Source of the DNA: Myrica gale
Taxonomy: Eukaryota; Streptophyta; Magnoliopsida; Fagales; Myricaceae
Reading direction: 5' to 3'
DNA: 64,000 bases
Assembly (NCBI GenBank): GCA_963930655.1
Contig: OZ005614.1
Coordinates: 1,860,001-1,924,000 of the forward strand
In this document: piece by piece, positions 22,680 through 34,391 of the stretch
Layout of the letters: every line of letters begins with the position of its first letter
Position numbering within the stretch: position 1 is the first letter of the stretch
Notes under the pieces: generated by a model
The model's input: the letters and a program-made list of their open reading frames with translations, nothing else
Databases searched by the model: none
Told to the model about the DNA's origin: nothing
Made by a program: the position numbers and the translations under genes

Positions 22680-22895
22680 ATATTGTTCTATGTGATATAC
22701 GCGAAAATCGAATTAATCTTTATAATAAAAAAAATATAAAATTAGTCTTTATTATTTCACTTTTGTTTCCCGCTAATTCTTCCACTAGGGGCTAATTTTA
22801 TGCTTTTGTGAGATCATAGAGATATTTCATGATTTTATTATCACAAAGATTAATTTGATTTCCGCTTATATCACATGGACTGATTTTGCATTTAT
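22680..22895. mobile_element. Inverted-repeat MITE, family shared with 37707-37918
   Basis: The left arm contains TATGTGATATACGCGAAAATC and ATTAATCTTTATAATAA. The right arm contains the inverted counterpart TATTATCACAAAGATTAATT followed by TTCCGCTTATATCACATGGAC. The same arm sequence (GCAAAATCAGTCCATGTG) recurs at 37720. Exact ends are not resolved. Confidence 0.5.
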
Positions 22896-22954
22896 TTTTA
22901 TATTTACTGAAAGATTAAAATAAAATTTGAACACGTAGGCAGCGGGAAAAAACC

Positions 22955-22956
<2 letters not shown>

Positions 22957-23026
<70 letters not shown>
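22957..23026. repeat. TA dinucleotide tract of about 70 bp
   Basis: Pure TA run between two copies of AATTTGAACACGTAGGCAG (about 22924 and 23053). It lies just upstream of the TADA1 transcription unit. Confidence 0.95.
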
Positions 23027-23031
<5 letters not shown>

Positions 23032-24004
23032 GTTAAAATAAAATAAAATAAAATTTGAACACGTAGGCAGGCGAAAAAAAAAACCAAGGTGAGACATTGC
23101 TCGCGAGAGCTACCGAGAAAGAAGAGCGGAGAGAGAGAGCTGCGATCGAGCTTCAGAGACCAAAGCTCAAATATAAAACCAGTAACCCAAAGCAGCACAA
23201 AAAAAAGAAAAGAAAAGAAAAAAGAATGCACCGAAGTGGGAAAAAATAAAATTGAAAAAGAAAAAAAGAAGAAGAGCGCGAGCGAGAGCAAGGGCCGAAA
23301 CTTCGAAGATTCGAAACCCAGTTACTCGGGTTCGATTTCTCTGCAATTCGTCGAGTTCCGTGAAAGGTCAGAGCTCAATCAATCTCTAACCCTCTTTCGC
23401 GTACTCTCAAGCATAGTTCTCGCGCTTCATTGTGCTTCCTTTCTCTGCAATTCGATTTTTCTTCTCTCTCCTGCTATGTTCCCCAAACTCAATTCGTCGA
23501 ACTCTCTGATCTCTTCTATTCTGCTTCGAATTTCGGACTTCGAAGTTTGAAAGATTCTGAATTTTATGAGAAGAATGAGGACTCTTGATTGGTGCAGTGC
23601 GTGGACTCTTGCGGGCCCAAGTCTGGTGATGCAAACTTAGGGTTTTTGTTTTGCATGGTTTTCAATAATTTGAGCTTGATTTGCTGGGATTTAGTGAGCT
23701 CCGTAGTGGGTTCGATCTCTAGGGTTTTGGTTTCGAGGAGATGAGATTTGGGTTCGCATTGGATAGTTTTTGGGTTTGTGAATTCGGGGTTATTTGGAAA
23801 TAAGTATTCTGGTAATCGGTTGTGAATTGGGGTTTTTATTGTTTTTGCGATACGTTGGACGCGGTGTGGAATTGCATTGAATGTCGTGTGGGAGGGAAAC
23901 TTTTGGGTCGTTTGGAAACGGAAATAACTGTAATTTGGGATAAACTGGGGTTACTGGTGGGCTTTTTGAATCTGCGGACGGTGTATGCATCTGTGTCTCG
24001 AGAC

Positions 24005-25276
24005 ATGCAACCTCATCAGAGCTCGAGAATTGATTTGGTTGACTTGAAAGCACATATAGTCAAGAAGCTTGGGGTGAATAAGTCGAAACTCTACTTTTAC
24101 CACTTGAATAGGTTTTTGAGCGACAAATTGAGCAAGATTCAGTTTGAAAGTTTTTGTATTCGGGCTTTTGGGAGGGAGAATCTTCCGCTGCACAATCAAC
24201 TCATTATCTCTATCTTGAAGAATGCATGCCAAGCCAAGACCCCACCACCAATTCATTTACCAGGTCCCCAAAAGTCTGGGATACAAGCTGCCACCAACTG
24301 TTCTCCTGGCGGGGAAGATGCACACGAACAAAGCGGGTCTGGGGCTCTTTTGCCGGTTCAGAATCCAAATGTGCCTGTTTGGTCAAATGGGGTTCTGCCA
24401 GCATCCCCACGGAAGGGTCGGTCGACAATACGTGATCGGAAGATCAGGGATAGACCAAGCCCACTTGGACCAAATGGGAAGGTCGAGTGTGTCTCACATC
24501 AATCCATGGGAACAGAGGATAGCCGTAGTAAATTTAATATGGAAAATGGGGATTTGACTTTGTGTGATTATCAGAGACCAGTAGAGCAACTTCGAACAGT
24601 TGCTGAGCCACATGGGAATGAAAGGGAGGGCGTTGTCCAGAGACCTGCAGAAAAGCCAAGGATATATAGTAAAGATCAGACTGCAGGTGGTGTTACAGAA
24701 GATGGGGAAGAGGTGGAGCAGTCAAACCGCTTGAGTTTCTCTAGGAGTCCTCTACTTGCACCCCTAGGGATTCCGTTTTGCTCAGCTAGTGTAGGTGGGG
24801 CCCGCAGAGCTATGCCATTGGGTAGCAGTGGAGATTTTATTAGCTACTATAATAGTGGTGGATTATCTGATACAGATATGTTGAGAAAACGTATGGAGCA
24901 GATTGCAGCAGCGCAGGGCCTTGGAGGCGTTTCTATGGAATGTGCCATTATGTTGAATAATATGTTGGATTTGTACTTGAAGCAGTTAATCAGGTCTTGT
25001 GTTGAGTTGGTTGGAGCAAGGTGTACTCATGAGCCGAAAAAGCACCCTGCACACAAGCAGCAGATGCAAGGAAAAATTATCAATGGTATGTGGCCAAGTA
25101 ATCATTTACATGTGCAGAATACCGGTGGGCCCATGGAAGTTATGCAGGAGCAAGGACCCCAGTGCTCAATATCTTTGCTTGACTTCAAAGTTGCTATGGA
25201 GCTGAATCCTCAGCAACTTGGGGAAGATTGGCCGTTGCTGCTGGAGAAAATTTGTATGCAATCATTTGAGGAATGA
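24005..25276 (+). CDS. TADA1: TADA1/ADA1 (Hfi1)-type subunit of the SAGA coactivator
   Basis: Nuclear, structural subunit of the SAGA histone acetyltransferase/deubiquitinase complex used in RNA polymerase II transcription. One uninterrupted 423-aa frame. The N-terminal conserved block has MQPHQSSRIDLVDLKAHIVK, LYFYHLNRFLSDKLSK and LHNQLIISILKNACQAKTPP; the C-terminal block has MEQIAAAQGLGGVSMECAIM, DLYLKQLIRSCVELVGAR and LDFKVAMELNPQQLGEDWPL. The middle is low-complexity. I chose the ATG at 24005 because family members start at MQP(H/Q)QSSRIDL; the frame is open further upstream but has no ATG there and would have to lie in 5' UTR. The GA- and CT-rich region 23089-24004 reads as a 5' leader. 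Two decayed fragments of this gene lie downstream. Confidence 0.9.
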   Translation: MQPHQSSRIDLVDLKAHIVKKLGVNKSKLYFYHLNRFLSDKLSKIQFESFCIRAFGRENLPLHNQLIISILKNACQAKTPPPIHLPGPQKSGIQAATNCSPGGEDAHEQSGSGALLPVQNPNVPVWSNGVLPASPRKGRSTIRDRKIRDRPSPLGPNGKVECVSHQSMGTEDSRSKFNMENGDLTLCDYQRPVEQLRTVAEPHGNEREGVVQRPAEKPRIYSKDQTAGGVTEDGEEVEQSNRLSFSRSPLLAPLGIPFCSASVGGARRAMPLGSSGDFISYYNSGGLSDTDMLRKRMEQIAAAQGLGGVSMECAIMLNNMLDLYLKQLIRSCVELVGARCTHEPKKHPAHKQQMQGKIINGMWPSNHLHVQNTGGPMEVMQEQGPQCSISLLDFKVAMELNPQQLGEDWPLLLEKICMQSFEE

Positions 25277-27290
25277 AAACTCCCTGCGTAGGTCTGCTTA
25301 TCTCATGCCATGGATGGGTGGGTACGTTCTGGTGCAAAAGGGTGGATGATAATTGTTGGTGGTACTTGAGGCACTCGGTTCTGCTCATACTTTCAGGATA
25401 AACAGATTTCGTCCAGTTGGTTGAAGCTCTATCACTTGCAAATGAATTTTGGGCTTGAGCATCAAAGTGTCTGTATTTGCCTGCTGCAGAGCCTGGCTGG
25501 TCAGGAAATTATTTAACTGCAACCAAGCAAGGGGTACCTTCAAATAGAATGCCCATGATTGGTTGCTCTGTTGTACGTTTAGCATTGATCTTGGCTGTAT
25601 TTGCTATCTCTACAGATCTCAAGCATTTCCTGTAATTTTCAGCCAATGGAGGAAAACTAAGATAGTTTTGCAGGGATACTATTGTGTAGCTTGGTGAAAG
25701 GTAAAAAAGTTCACTTGTGTAAGAGCTGCAGTAGTGCTCTGTATGTACTTTTAGACTTTGATAATTAATTGGAATTTGAATATCAATAACACATTGACAT
25801 CCATTGCTACCTCTTGATAGTTTGACATCATTGTTTTTAACTAAGCGACACCCGAATAACTGCTGTTCATATATGGTCTCTTCCTGTAATGTTCTTATGC
25901 TCATTTTTTACTGTGTATGTTCAGTTTTGTCTTGCAAATAGAAGTCATGGCATAGCATTTCTGTATCTGCTAAAACTACTGGATGCCGGAAAGATGCTCT
26001 ATTTTTTTTTCTGCCTGACCATACAAAATGAGAGATCTTTCTCATCGTGGCTTGGAGCCTAAAACTAGTTTCAGTGGCTATTTTTTATTTTACTGATGTA
26101 AGATAACTGGCTGGACAATTCTCTCAGGAGATGTTCGTTTCCTTTGCATTATAAGAATTTTTTGAATCCTGAGAATATACAAATCGAATATGTTTTTTAA
26201 CATCATCTAAAAACAACTGCAACACGCATACCAATAAAGTTAACATCACCTAAGAATTCTCAAAAAACAAAAAAATTCTCAAAAAACACACTAACCGAAC
26301 ATCACTGTGAATTTGTACCATGTATGATGGAGTGAAATTTTGGAAATAATATTGAATGGGAAAAAGCAATCACAAGAGTACCTCAAAAAGAGCAAAAAAA
26401 AAAAAGAGAGAAAAAAAGGAAACGCGATCAACTTCAACTAACAAAGCCCATTCGCGTTTAAACCAAACCATTAAAATGGCGCAATCCCCTACTTGTGTGG
26501 GTCACAGCAATTGATAAAATATTTATCAATATATTGGTTTATATGCTCTTGGGTTGCAGATCCCTGTAATTTCAATCTTCCTGCAAATTAGTGCATATTT
26601 TTGTTTCTTGAATTTCTCATCGTATTCAAATATCGAGCGATAAGGAATACAGTTTGAGCCATCCAATGGGCACCATTGTGCTAACCACATGGAGGGTTTG
26701 TATCTGCAGGCATAGAACATTTTTATTACACTGTTAGCATCTTTAATATCATCCACCTTCAAATTCTGACTTCAGTAACATACCTAAGCCCTTTTATAGA
26801 GAAAGAAAAGAAAGAGCATTGCTCATTTCGTAACTTTACCAGTCTTTGCTTATTGAATTTACAAAAAGTTTACTTAGAAAAAAAAAAGAATTTACAAAAA
26901 GTTCTCAATGATCAATACACTGGGAGATTTTTTTTTCCTTCAAAATTTTCCAAATACCTTGCGATGGGAGGAGTACGATATGCGACAAAAAAAGTCTGGG
27001 TGTATTACCCTAGCAGACTGAATCCAAAGGCCTATTGTGTTCTTGTCAATTGACTTCTGTGTCAGTTACTTTAATTCGAAGAAACATTAGAGGTTCACAT
27101 GCAGTTTTGAGAGGCTGTTGTGGCACATTCAGGGACTCAATTCATCTGCCTTCTTTAGAGGCTACAGTAGCCATTTGGGGGCTCAAACAACTTGAGAATG
27201 ATGCTGCTTTGGCTTCGGTTACTCACAAAAGAACAACAATGGAGAAATCATCAGATGAAAGTTCCTTAAAGCAGAAAGGTTAAATGAAAG
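25277..27290. other. 3' flank of TADA1
   Basis: Probable 3' UTR over the first few hundred bases, then AT-rich spacer. Short frames only; no domain recognised. Confidence 0.5.
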
Positions 27291-27700
27291 AACCTATTGT
27301 TGAAGATGTGGATGACTTGGCGCAGGCCAACCACCTCAATTCAGTATGAGTAATCTCTTTGATTTGATTTTGCTCAGTTCTTATATGTCTTATTCCGAAA
27401 GCTTTCTCTGTTCCTAGCAGTTGTACTAGTATTAATCTTGGTAACTGAACGAAAAAAGAAAAAGAAAAAAGGATTGCATGACAGAGATGCTGAAGGATGG
27501 CATTGCGGATAAAAGCAGTGCTGGGCCATCCAGCAGTTCTGATATGTTTATCTATTTGTTGGATGTGTGCTGTAAGTGGTTGATCAGGTCCTGCTTTGAC
27601 TTGGTTGGAGCAAGGACTGCACCTGAGCTGAAAAGGCACCATGCTAATTGCGTCTGGTGCAACTTGGGAAAAGAACTGGTCATTTCGAGTGAGTCTCAAC
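27290..27700 (+). pseudogene. Decayed TADA1 fragment 1
   Basis: Two collinear islands resemble the intact gene at 24005-25276. EDVDDLAQANHLNS parallels EDGEEVEQSNRLSF, and further on LLDVCCKWLIRSCFDLVGAR parallels MLDLYLKQLIRSCVELVGAR. The nucleotides TTGGTTGGAGCAAGG are identical. The islands are separated by unrelated or over-diverged sequence with stops. Same orientation as the parent, 2.3 kb downstream. Confidence 0.6.
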
Positions 27701-29871
27701 CCCATGCGTTCAATGTACGGAAGATCTGAACACTTCAGGTTTCAGCTAAGCAGTTTTGGATCAAGTAGGGAAGAGAGAGGGAGGGACGGGGGCATTCTTA
27801 GACATTGTGATGCGCTGTGTTCTCTTCCTTCGTGACGAACAAGAATGAGTTCCAATCAACATGAAGGATATGCATCTTTGTGATGTGAAGCCCCTTGTCA
27901 GGTGAAATTTACTCACAGGATCCCATTTCTGATTGTATTCAGCAATTCTGTCGGTTTTCTTCTACCATCATTCCAAGCTTCTTATGTAATACGTAGCCAA
28001 AGAGAAGAATCTCTGAGAAGGTTTTGAAACTATATTGTTGTCTGTCTTGGTATGGAGCTAAATCATCTGTAAGCAACTCTATATGCTATGTACACATTTG
28101 GATAAGGATCCCTTCCTCCCATAAACTATCACTTCTTTCACACTTTTGCCATGGCTCGATATAACTCAAATCCTACTCTTAAGTTTCAATGTGAAAATAC
28201 GGCTATTCCCCTACGATGAAAAAAAAAATGTAAAATGACAAGGCCTTCACAGAGATAGTGTTAATGGAAAGAGGTAGTAGTTCATGAGGAGGAAATGGCG
28301 TTCCAAAAGTTTCCATAATAATATGCCGATGCCCATTGTACTCCTCCATGATGGTTTATATTGGAATTTTCTATTTAAAGGTGATTTTAATTGCCTTCTG
28401 CTATCGGAATATCTTATCAGTATTGTGTATATCCTTACATATAATATGATATTTGTTTCAGGGCTACTTCGTGGCGAATCCAATAATTGAAGGTTATTTC
28501 AGAAGGTTTTTTCGTAGTTATTCTCTATATGTGTCGTCTCTTGCTTGCTATAATCTCATTTATGAAGGTTGAGTTTGCATAAATATCCCTGTATTTTGCT
28601 GTCTTTCTTAGATTGATGCCATAACGTGTAGTGATGTGATTTGGGCTGTTTAGAGTTGGAAATCTCAGAGGAGCAGCTTGATGAGATAACTCAGATTTTT
28701 GTTAGTATTCTTCATTTGAAAGAAATTGGAATCTGAATGGAGGAGGAATTGTATGAAGAAATTGCATATGAACTCAATATCAACGGGAGAAGTAGTAGGT
28801 GGATTTAACAGACAAAAAGAAACTTTTTGTGGAACCTTTTCTCATGACTTGATAATTAATGGATGTGTGAAAGTTATTTGATTATCCTTCATCAGGATAT
28901 GTGCGCACAATGACTTTTTATGTTTTTGGTTTTGGGGGGGCTCTTTAGATAAGTAAATCTCTGTATCCTGCGTGTAAGGTTCATGCTTAATTTGTAAATT
29001 CACTAGTTGATGTTGGGCCTTATAAAGATCTTTATTGGGATAGCATCCTTCTTGTTAATCATCTGGGATTGACCTCTTTTGTCAGTTTTGTTGTTTCCCT
29101 GGTTGTGTCGGTTCTGTGCTGTCATTTTCAGGTCTCTTCCAGTCTGCATAGCATACGGTGGAATTTCAAGCAGTTATCCTGCACATGCGTGTATGAGAAC
29201 TGTTGGTTTGTGAACTGTGAGAGAAAAAAAAATCTTCAAAAGCTTTTGCTTCTGCACAAAGTGAAAACCATCAGATTGAACCAGCTGTGGTTGATGGGTT
29301 TTTTTTTGTCGGAGAGAGACTGAGACAATGTACGAAGTTGATTAACAAGGGTCTCTTTTTAATGTTGTTGTTTCTTGAATTGTGTGTTAAATTTAAATTT
29401 ACAGCTGGATATTCTGGTTGGATTCAAGTCAATATAGTTTGTTCCCTAGTAATTGCTTCCATACGCAGTGTATGGGTGCTCAGGCCTCACGGGAAAACAA
29501 AAAATTGCTGCTGCCGCCATCTGCAGAACGATGCCGGACCTGTGCAAGTTACTTTGTTAGGACAAGAGAATGCTCGACCTGTGCAAACTGAAAATGTTTT
29601 CCAAATTAACTAAATGGATGCAATTATCCTGGAAAAACGTTTTCCCAGAGATGAATTTATGTTCCGTTTAATGGAAAATGCCGGAAATGTTTTCAAGTTT
29701 TGTCTGCCATTTTAAAACCCATGTAAGACGTGCAATTTCTTATATGGTACCGGAAAGTCGGCACGTCTTACCATCGATCCACTCCCAACGCAACCCACCA
29801 GTGTTACCATCCGTTTCAGGCAATGATCCTCGACATTTTCTGCTGGAGACCAAGCTGCCATGATAGCGGAC
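27701..29871. other. Spacer with scattered short frames
   Basis: AT-rich with no recognisable gene. The frame at 29678-29863 ends in the fragment shared with 19005-19078. At 29614-29700 lies the first member of a degenerate repeat described for 29614-30830. Confidence 0.4.
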
Positions 29872-30830
29872 TTAACTATAAAATGAAAAAGTATCCAAAA
29901 ATCTAAGTACTAAACTGTTAATTTTCCTTTCTTTCACGTCGTGATGTCCCGAAGCATACCCTCGAATCAGTTGCCGCCACAGATACAAATGTATCGAGAA
30001 AGGCGGCATTCTTCTTAACTTTTTCTTCCGAATTTGCAAGATTTTCTTTCTCCGGATGTTGCTTATGAAGGAATTAAAACACCCAAAACAAAACGCTCGT
30101 CCCAGATGGTTTCCCACGACAATCCTTTTTGCCTTTGCATATTCCTTACCATTTACGCTGAAGTTGGCCAATTTATCGAATGGCATATGGAATTCGATTT
30201 TAGATGAGGGCATTTTGAGGTGGTGAAGACCGTCACCGCGGACGCTTGTTACAGGATTCTGAAGAGTCAAGCTCATTAACACCGATGCCTCATTCAAAAT
30301 CACCAAGAACCGGATAATCCATGGCGTGCCTTCCATGGTCTAATCAGATCTACCTTCTAGCCCTCCATCTCTTCTCTCCTCTTCTTCCTCTTCGTGCTGG
30401 AATCAATCTCTCTCTCAAGACTTCCCATCTCAATCGTTATTTCATTTTCTAAAGCAACGTTAGCATTTGATCGAAAACGGTAGTGACGTGGTCAGGAAAC
30501 GAGAGGATTAGCAACCGAAGGCGAGCCACTCGTGGTTTGTTTTCTAGATCAACGAAAATGGATGCAATTATCCTACAAAACGTTTTTCGGGAAACCGGAA
30601 CTATTTTCAGGGAACTGAAAAGGTTTTCCAGGAGACCGAAGTTATTGTGTGAACGGAAAAAACTTTCCGGATACAAAAGATGGATTCCATCTCCCTGAAA
30701 AAGAATTCCAGTGAGATGAATCTATTTTCAGCTAACGGAAAAAGGTTTTATGGATTACAGCAAATGGATTCGATCGCCCTGGAAACGTTTTCCTTGACCG
30801 AAAATTGATCGTCACCCTGGAAACATTTTT
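29614..30830. repeat. Dispersed degenerate ATGGATGCAATTATCCT / GGAAACGTTTTCC repeat
   Basis: ATGGATGCAATTATCCT occurs exactly at 29614-29630 and 30558-30574, each followed by an AAAACGTTTT-type segment. Looser relatives (ATGGATTCCATCTCCCTG near 30681, ATGGATTCGATCGCCCTGG near 30765, TCGTCACCCTGGAAAC near 30809) follow within 260 bp, each preceding GGAAA-rich sequence. Confidence 0.5.
30150..30336 (-). CDS. Possible first exon of an unidentified gene
   Basis: ATG at 30336 starts MEGTPWIIRFLVILNEASVL and runs on through LTLQNPVTSVRGDGLHHLKM to SKIEFHMPFDKLANFSVN. A good donor (G|GTAAGGAA) follows at about 30147, and the 100 nt upstream are purine-rich like a 5' leader. No downstream exon was recognised; the frame itself stays open to 29872 but becomes lysine/arginine-rich and intron-like. 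Family unknown. Confidence 0.3.
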
Positions 30831-31039
30831 AGCTGAACTAATTATGTGCGACTTACGACGGACGCCACCGCATCATCCTCAAGTAGTTGCTCTGCAACCT
30901 GTGTGTGTCGTTGGGAGTTATACTTCACCAAAAGAAAGACCAAGAACCAAGGTGTCTCTCGAGGCTCCCGCTTCTCAACAAAAGCAGAGATCTGACGAAA
31001 GTGGCTGTCTCTGAGTTTATCGATGTTGCAGGTGGGTAC

Positions 31040-31320
31040 ATTACCCGTGTTTGCTATTTTGTCAGCTGCACAATCCAACAAATGAGACACTTGAGGAACA
31101 TCTTTTGGCAGATTGCAGCAGTGTTGGATCTTTAGGGCTTTCAATGAAATGCGCTCATTTCTTGAAGCACTCGGTTGGGTCAAGTGCGTTTCTGAAGTGG
31201 TTAATTAGGTCTCGTGTTAATTGGGTGAATATCAAGATTGAGCTGAGAGGCAACCTTCCCCCAAGCCGTAGTCACGGCCACATGCAGACGCAGTGTGTCA
31301 GTTGCAGGTAGCCTGAAGCG
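31040..31320 (+). pseudogene. Decayed TADA1 fragment 2
   Basis: GCAGATTGCAGCAG is shared with the parent, and the frame LADCSSVGSLGLSMKCAHFL, then FLKWLIRSRVNW, parallels MEQIAAAQGLGGVSMECAIM and YLKQLIRSCVEL. The conserved LVGAR box is lost and frames shift. Same orientation as TADA1, about 6 kb downstream of it. Confidence 0.55.
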
Positions 31321-31963
31321 AGAAATGAAAAGTTTGGCAAAAATGTGTTCGAGGAGTTGTGGAGTTACTGTGCTGAAACGAAGAAAGGAGTGAGGGCCAT
31401 TGCTCAAGTACGCCTCTGGTGTTAATATCACGATACTTCATTCTTTACGGTGACTGCTTGCAACTGGTCGATGCTCAAACCTCACATACTGTGTTTGGAT
31501 GGGCAGAGGCGGCTCCGGCTCATCATGAGAGATGGAGAGCCCAAGATACTACTGCCTTCCCATTTTCTATCCTTTATTCCCTCTTCTAATAACAACTCAA
31601 ATGTCATGATGCTACATTTTGTTTTGGCTAACGTAGCACGTTTCACACATATTTCATATTCATCTTTACCGCCTGTTGTAAGTTTACAAGTTTCTCAACA
31701 CTGGAACCGGTAGGCCAGCGGTGGATTAAGATCAAGAAAATGGTATCTACATTCCCTAGCACAGAGAGAGAGAGAGAGAGACAGAGAGAGAGCTTGGGAG
31801 CGAACTTTATTCACAATTGCAACGTGTAAGTTCACCTATCAAGCCAATAGTTTGGGTTTATTAGTATTTGAGATGATTCATATCTACATTAAAGAGAAGA
31901 GATGCACTTAATCTGTGTGAAAGGGAAAAGCCAATATACCGCAACCAGATCTAGCGAATTGAA
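31321..31963. other. Spacer downstream of the RING gene
   Basis: AT-rich, with a GA microsatellite at about 31764-31791. Probably includes the 3' UTR of the RING gene. No gene seen. Confidence 0.5.
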
Positions 31964-34391
31964 CTAGGAGGATGATAAAGATGGTGAGGGTGCCGCCGAT
32001 ACTTTGCATATAGGGCACCAATTCTTCAATCGCAGCCACTGTTGTATGCAGACCGCATGATACCCATGCTCGCATCGCAATCTTCCCATATCATCTCCAA
32101 CCACAAACTCTTCCTATATGAAACGAGATCAAGAGACTTGAAAATCAGGAAAAAGACGACCAATTTTGATAGGTAACTAACTACACACAAATCCAGATAA
32201 AACACATACCAAAGACATCAAAACACCCAAAAATGACCTTCTGTAAGATATTGGTAGTTCTTAGTTGATCAACAAACCACCAAGGAATTGCAATTGTTTG
32301 AATGGAACACTATCTACTCTGGAATTTAGATGAATCCAATATATAACTTCCAGCACAAACTCAATCCAAGGGTAACTGATACCTAGTCCGAACCCAACTG
32401 AAACCAGAATCCTTAATTGTTTGATTATCTGTATAACTACGCTATGCTTATTTTGGTTCCCATGATAGTGTTCTTCGCCCCTTGTAACTTACGTCTGGCT
32501 GGAACCACAGCTAAAACCTAACTACACCACCAACGCTACAAAAAACAAACAAGAATCAGTAATATGGTAGTAATTAGGACAAGAAAAAACCTGGCAGATA
32601 CTGCATTTGACATCATCTTTATCACCACTGCAGCCCACAGCTGCATTCTTTGGAGTTGTAGATTCATAGGTGCTGCTCTTCAGGCATTCCGACAATGTTT
32701 CTTCTGTTAGTGCTGTGCTCACTGTTCCCATTCTCTCTTCTAGAGCTAATAATTCCTGTCATGTTGCAGTGAAATCATTTAACAAACAGATAAAAGGAGT
32801 TCTAGAACTTCTGAACACAGCACTACAATTCAACATAAAAAAAAAATCGAAAATACTTACAAGCCAACAATAAATGCAACAAAATCGAACCGAAACAAAC
32901 CTCGTATGACATGTTATCAATATCCAGTCTCATGTCCCTGTGCTGATCATAGGCATAAAGGCCATTAAGAAACAAGTTGGTCTCCAGAACAAGTATTTGC
33001 TGCAAGGCAAGAAAGAGGAGTTAACAGCATCGAATCAGGTGAAATGGGAATCACATGAAAAACTACCTCATATGTTAGCTCTTCATCTTGTTCGATCCTC
33101 TCAAGAGCCATTAATACCTGCACAACAATTATTAATCTAAGTACTGCATAATGAGTATTTCTTCTAACTAAAGGAGATCTATACAAAGAGCTGATATCCT
33201 TAGTACCTCGGCAATACCATCTATGTTGTACCGCCGGACGCTGTCCTGATTCATTGAAGAGTGGGTAATGCCAACTTCCACACCATTGTCTGGTGTAACA
33301 CCGCGTAACCTCTCTCTGCTACTGCCTGGTCGACTGTAAGAAATTGCACGACTTGAGGGAATTTTTGCAGAGAACTGATGTGACGAACTAGGAGCATTCA
33401 ATTCTACAGGTATGTTAGATTGAAGCATTTGTGAGATTGCAATGGAGGGCTTATTTGGCAAGAGACTGTTTCCATTTCCTTGATTGGGGAGCCTTGCCCT
33501 GGTGTGACCATTAACCGGTCTCCGAGTCCTAACAGATGCAACACTATTATCCCTGTCAGAACCCATATTTCTGGCTCGTCTTGAATCAGATATGGAGATG
33601 CCATGGCCAGAACTGGAGCTCTGTCCTTCCGACGATGAACCACTGATCTTCTTCCCTCTAGCAGAGGAGCTACTTTCTCCTTCATAACTTCTTCTTTTCA
33701 CAACATCTTTCCCTTTACTGAGGCCTGAATCTGAAACCGAGCAACCTGAAGGAATGACGTCAGATGAAGAATTGCATCTGAGATTTCTTCTACCATACCT
33801 GCTTGGACTAGCCTGTCTTGTCCAGCCAGAGCTCTTAGTTCCCAATGATACGGAGGAGGTGACTAAAGAGTCATGGCTGTGCACTCCAGATCCTTGATCA
33901 AGATTCCTCCGAGATCTTGTATGTGATGCTACACTAGAACTTCTCACTTCGATCAATGTGTCACTCATAGACTCAGCATTTTCAGACCCTCTCTGAGTCT
34001 TGCAAGGCAGGGCAGTGAGTTCTGAAACCTCTGACTCATCCTGAGCACTACCTGTTTCAGATAAATCAGTGTCTATCAAACAAGATAGCTTCTTCCGAGG
34101 CTCTCTGACAGATTTGTTTCCCTTGCTTATCGTAGAGCAAGTCCTAGAAGGACTTCCAATGATTTCCTTGCCACTTGAAGAAGAGCGGAATGAAAGCCTT
34201 GAAGCTTTGACTTTTTCTAAAAAGCCATTTTGAGCACCTCTTGGGTAGTTCAGTCGGCCATTGCAACCAAGTCTGTTGCAAAATTGAGCACTATTATCTC
34301 TATGGTTGGCACTATCTCTCAGTGCAACACCAGATCCCTTTCTAGAGACAACAACCCCGTTTACAGCTCTTTTACCAGAATATTCATCCAT
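31964..34391 (-). CDS. RING-H2 E3 ubiquitin-protein ligase (RHG1A/MBR-like, C-terminal RING)
   Basis: Transfers ubiquitin from an E2 to substrates; targets not inferable. Five coding exons: 33207-34391 (ATG), 33067-33117, 32901-32999, 32591-32755 and 31964-32113 (stop TAG), all phase 0, giving 549 aa. The first exon is a Ser/Arg-rich disordered region. The short central exons carry the family's conserved helix (LMALERIEQDEELTYE, NLFLNGLYAYDQHRDMRLDI). The RING-H2 spans the last two exons: CSIC, then RCEHGYHAVCIQQWL and NWCPICK, with all eight zinc ligands present. An acceptor at about 34421 just upstream of the ATG indicates an intron in the 5' UTR; upstream leader exons probably lie near 36.6-37.0 kb. 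Domain order resembles the Arabidopsis At4g31450/At5g10650 group as remembered. Confidence 0.9.

Larger units (their letters stand above)
19918..23088. other. MITE-rich spacer between CENP-O and TADA1
   Basis: CENP-O and TADA1 are divergent. 19918-20015 is the CENP-O upstream region. The rest is mostly small transposons (two CCGG-rich hAT MITEs, a truncated Tourist-like piece at about 20470-20640, two long-inverted-repeat MITEs), microsatellites, and the 5' flank segment shared with 7175-7323. No gene seen. Confidence 0.6.

Noticed and set aside
22915..23097. Frame with a long Tyr-Ile repeat
   Set aside because: Translation of the TA dinucleotide tract.
23822..24004. In-frame upstream extension of the TADA1 coding region
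   Set aside because: No ATG in it, and the family starts at MQP(H/Q)QSSRIDL; read as 5' leader.
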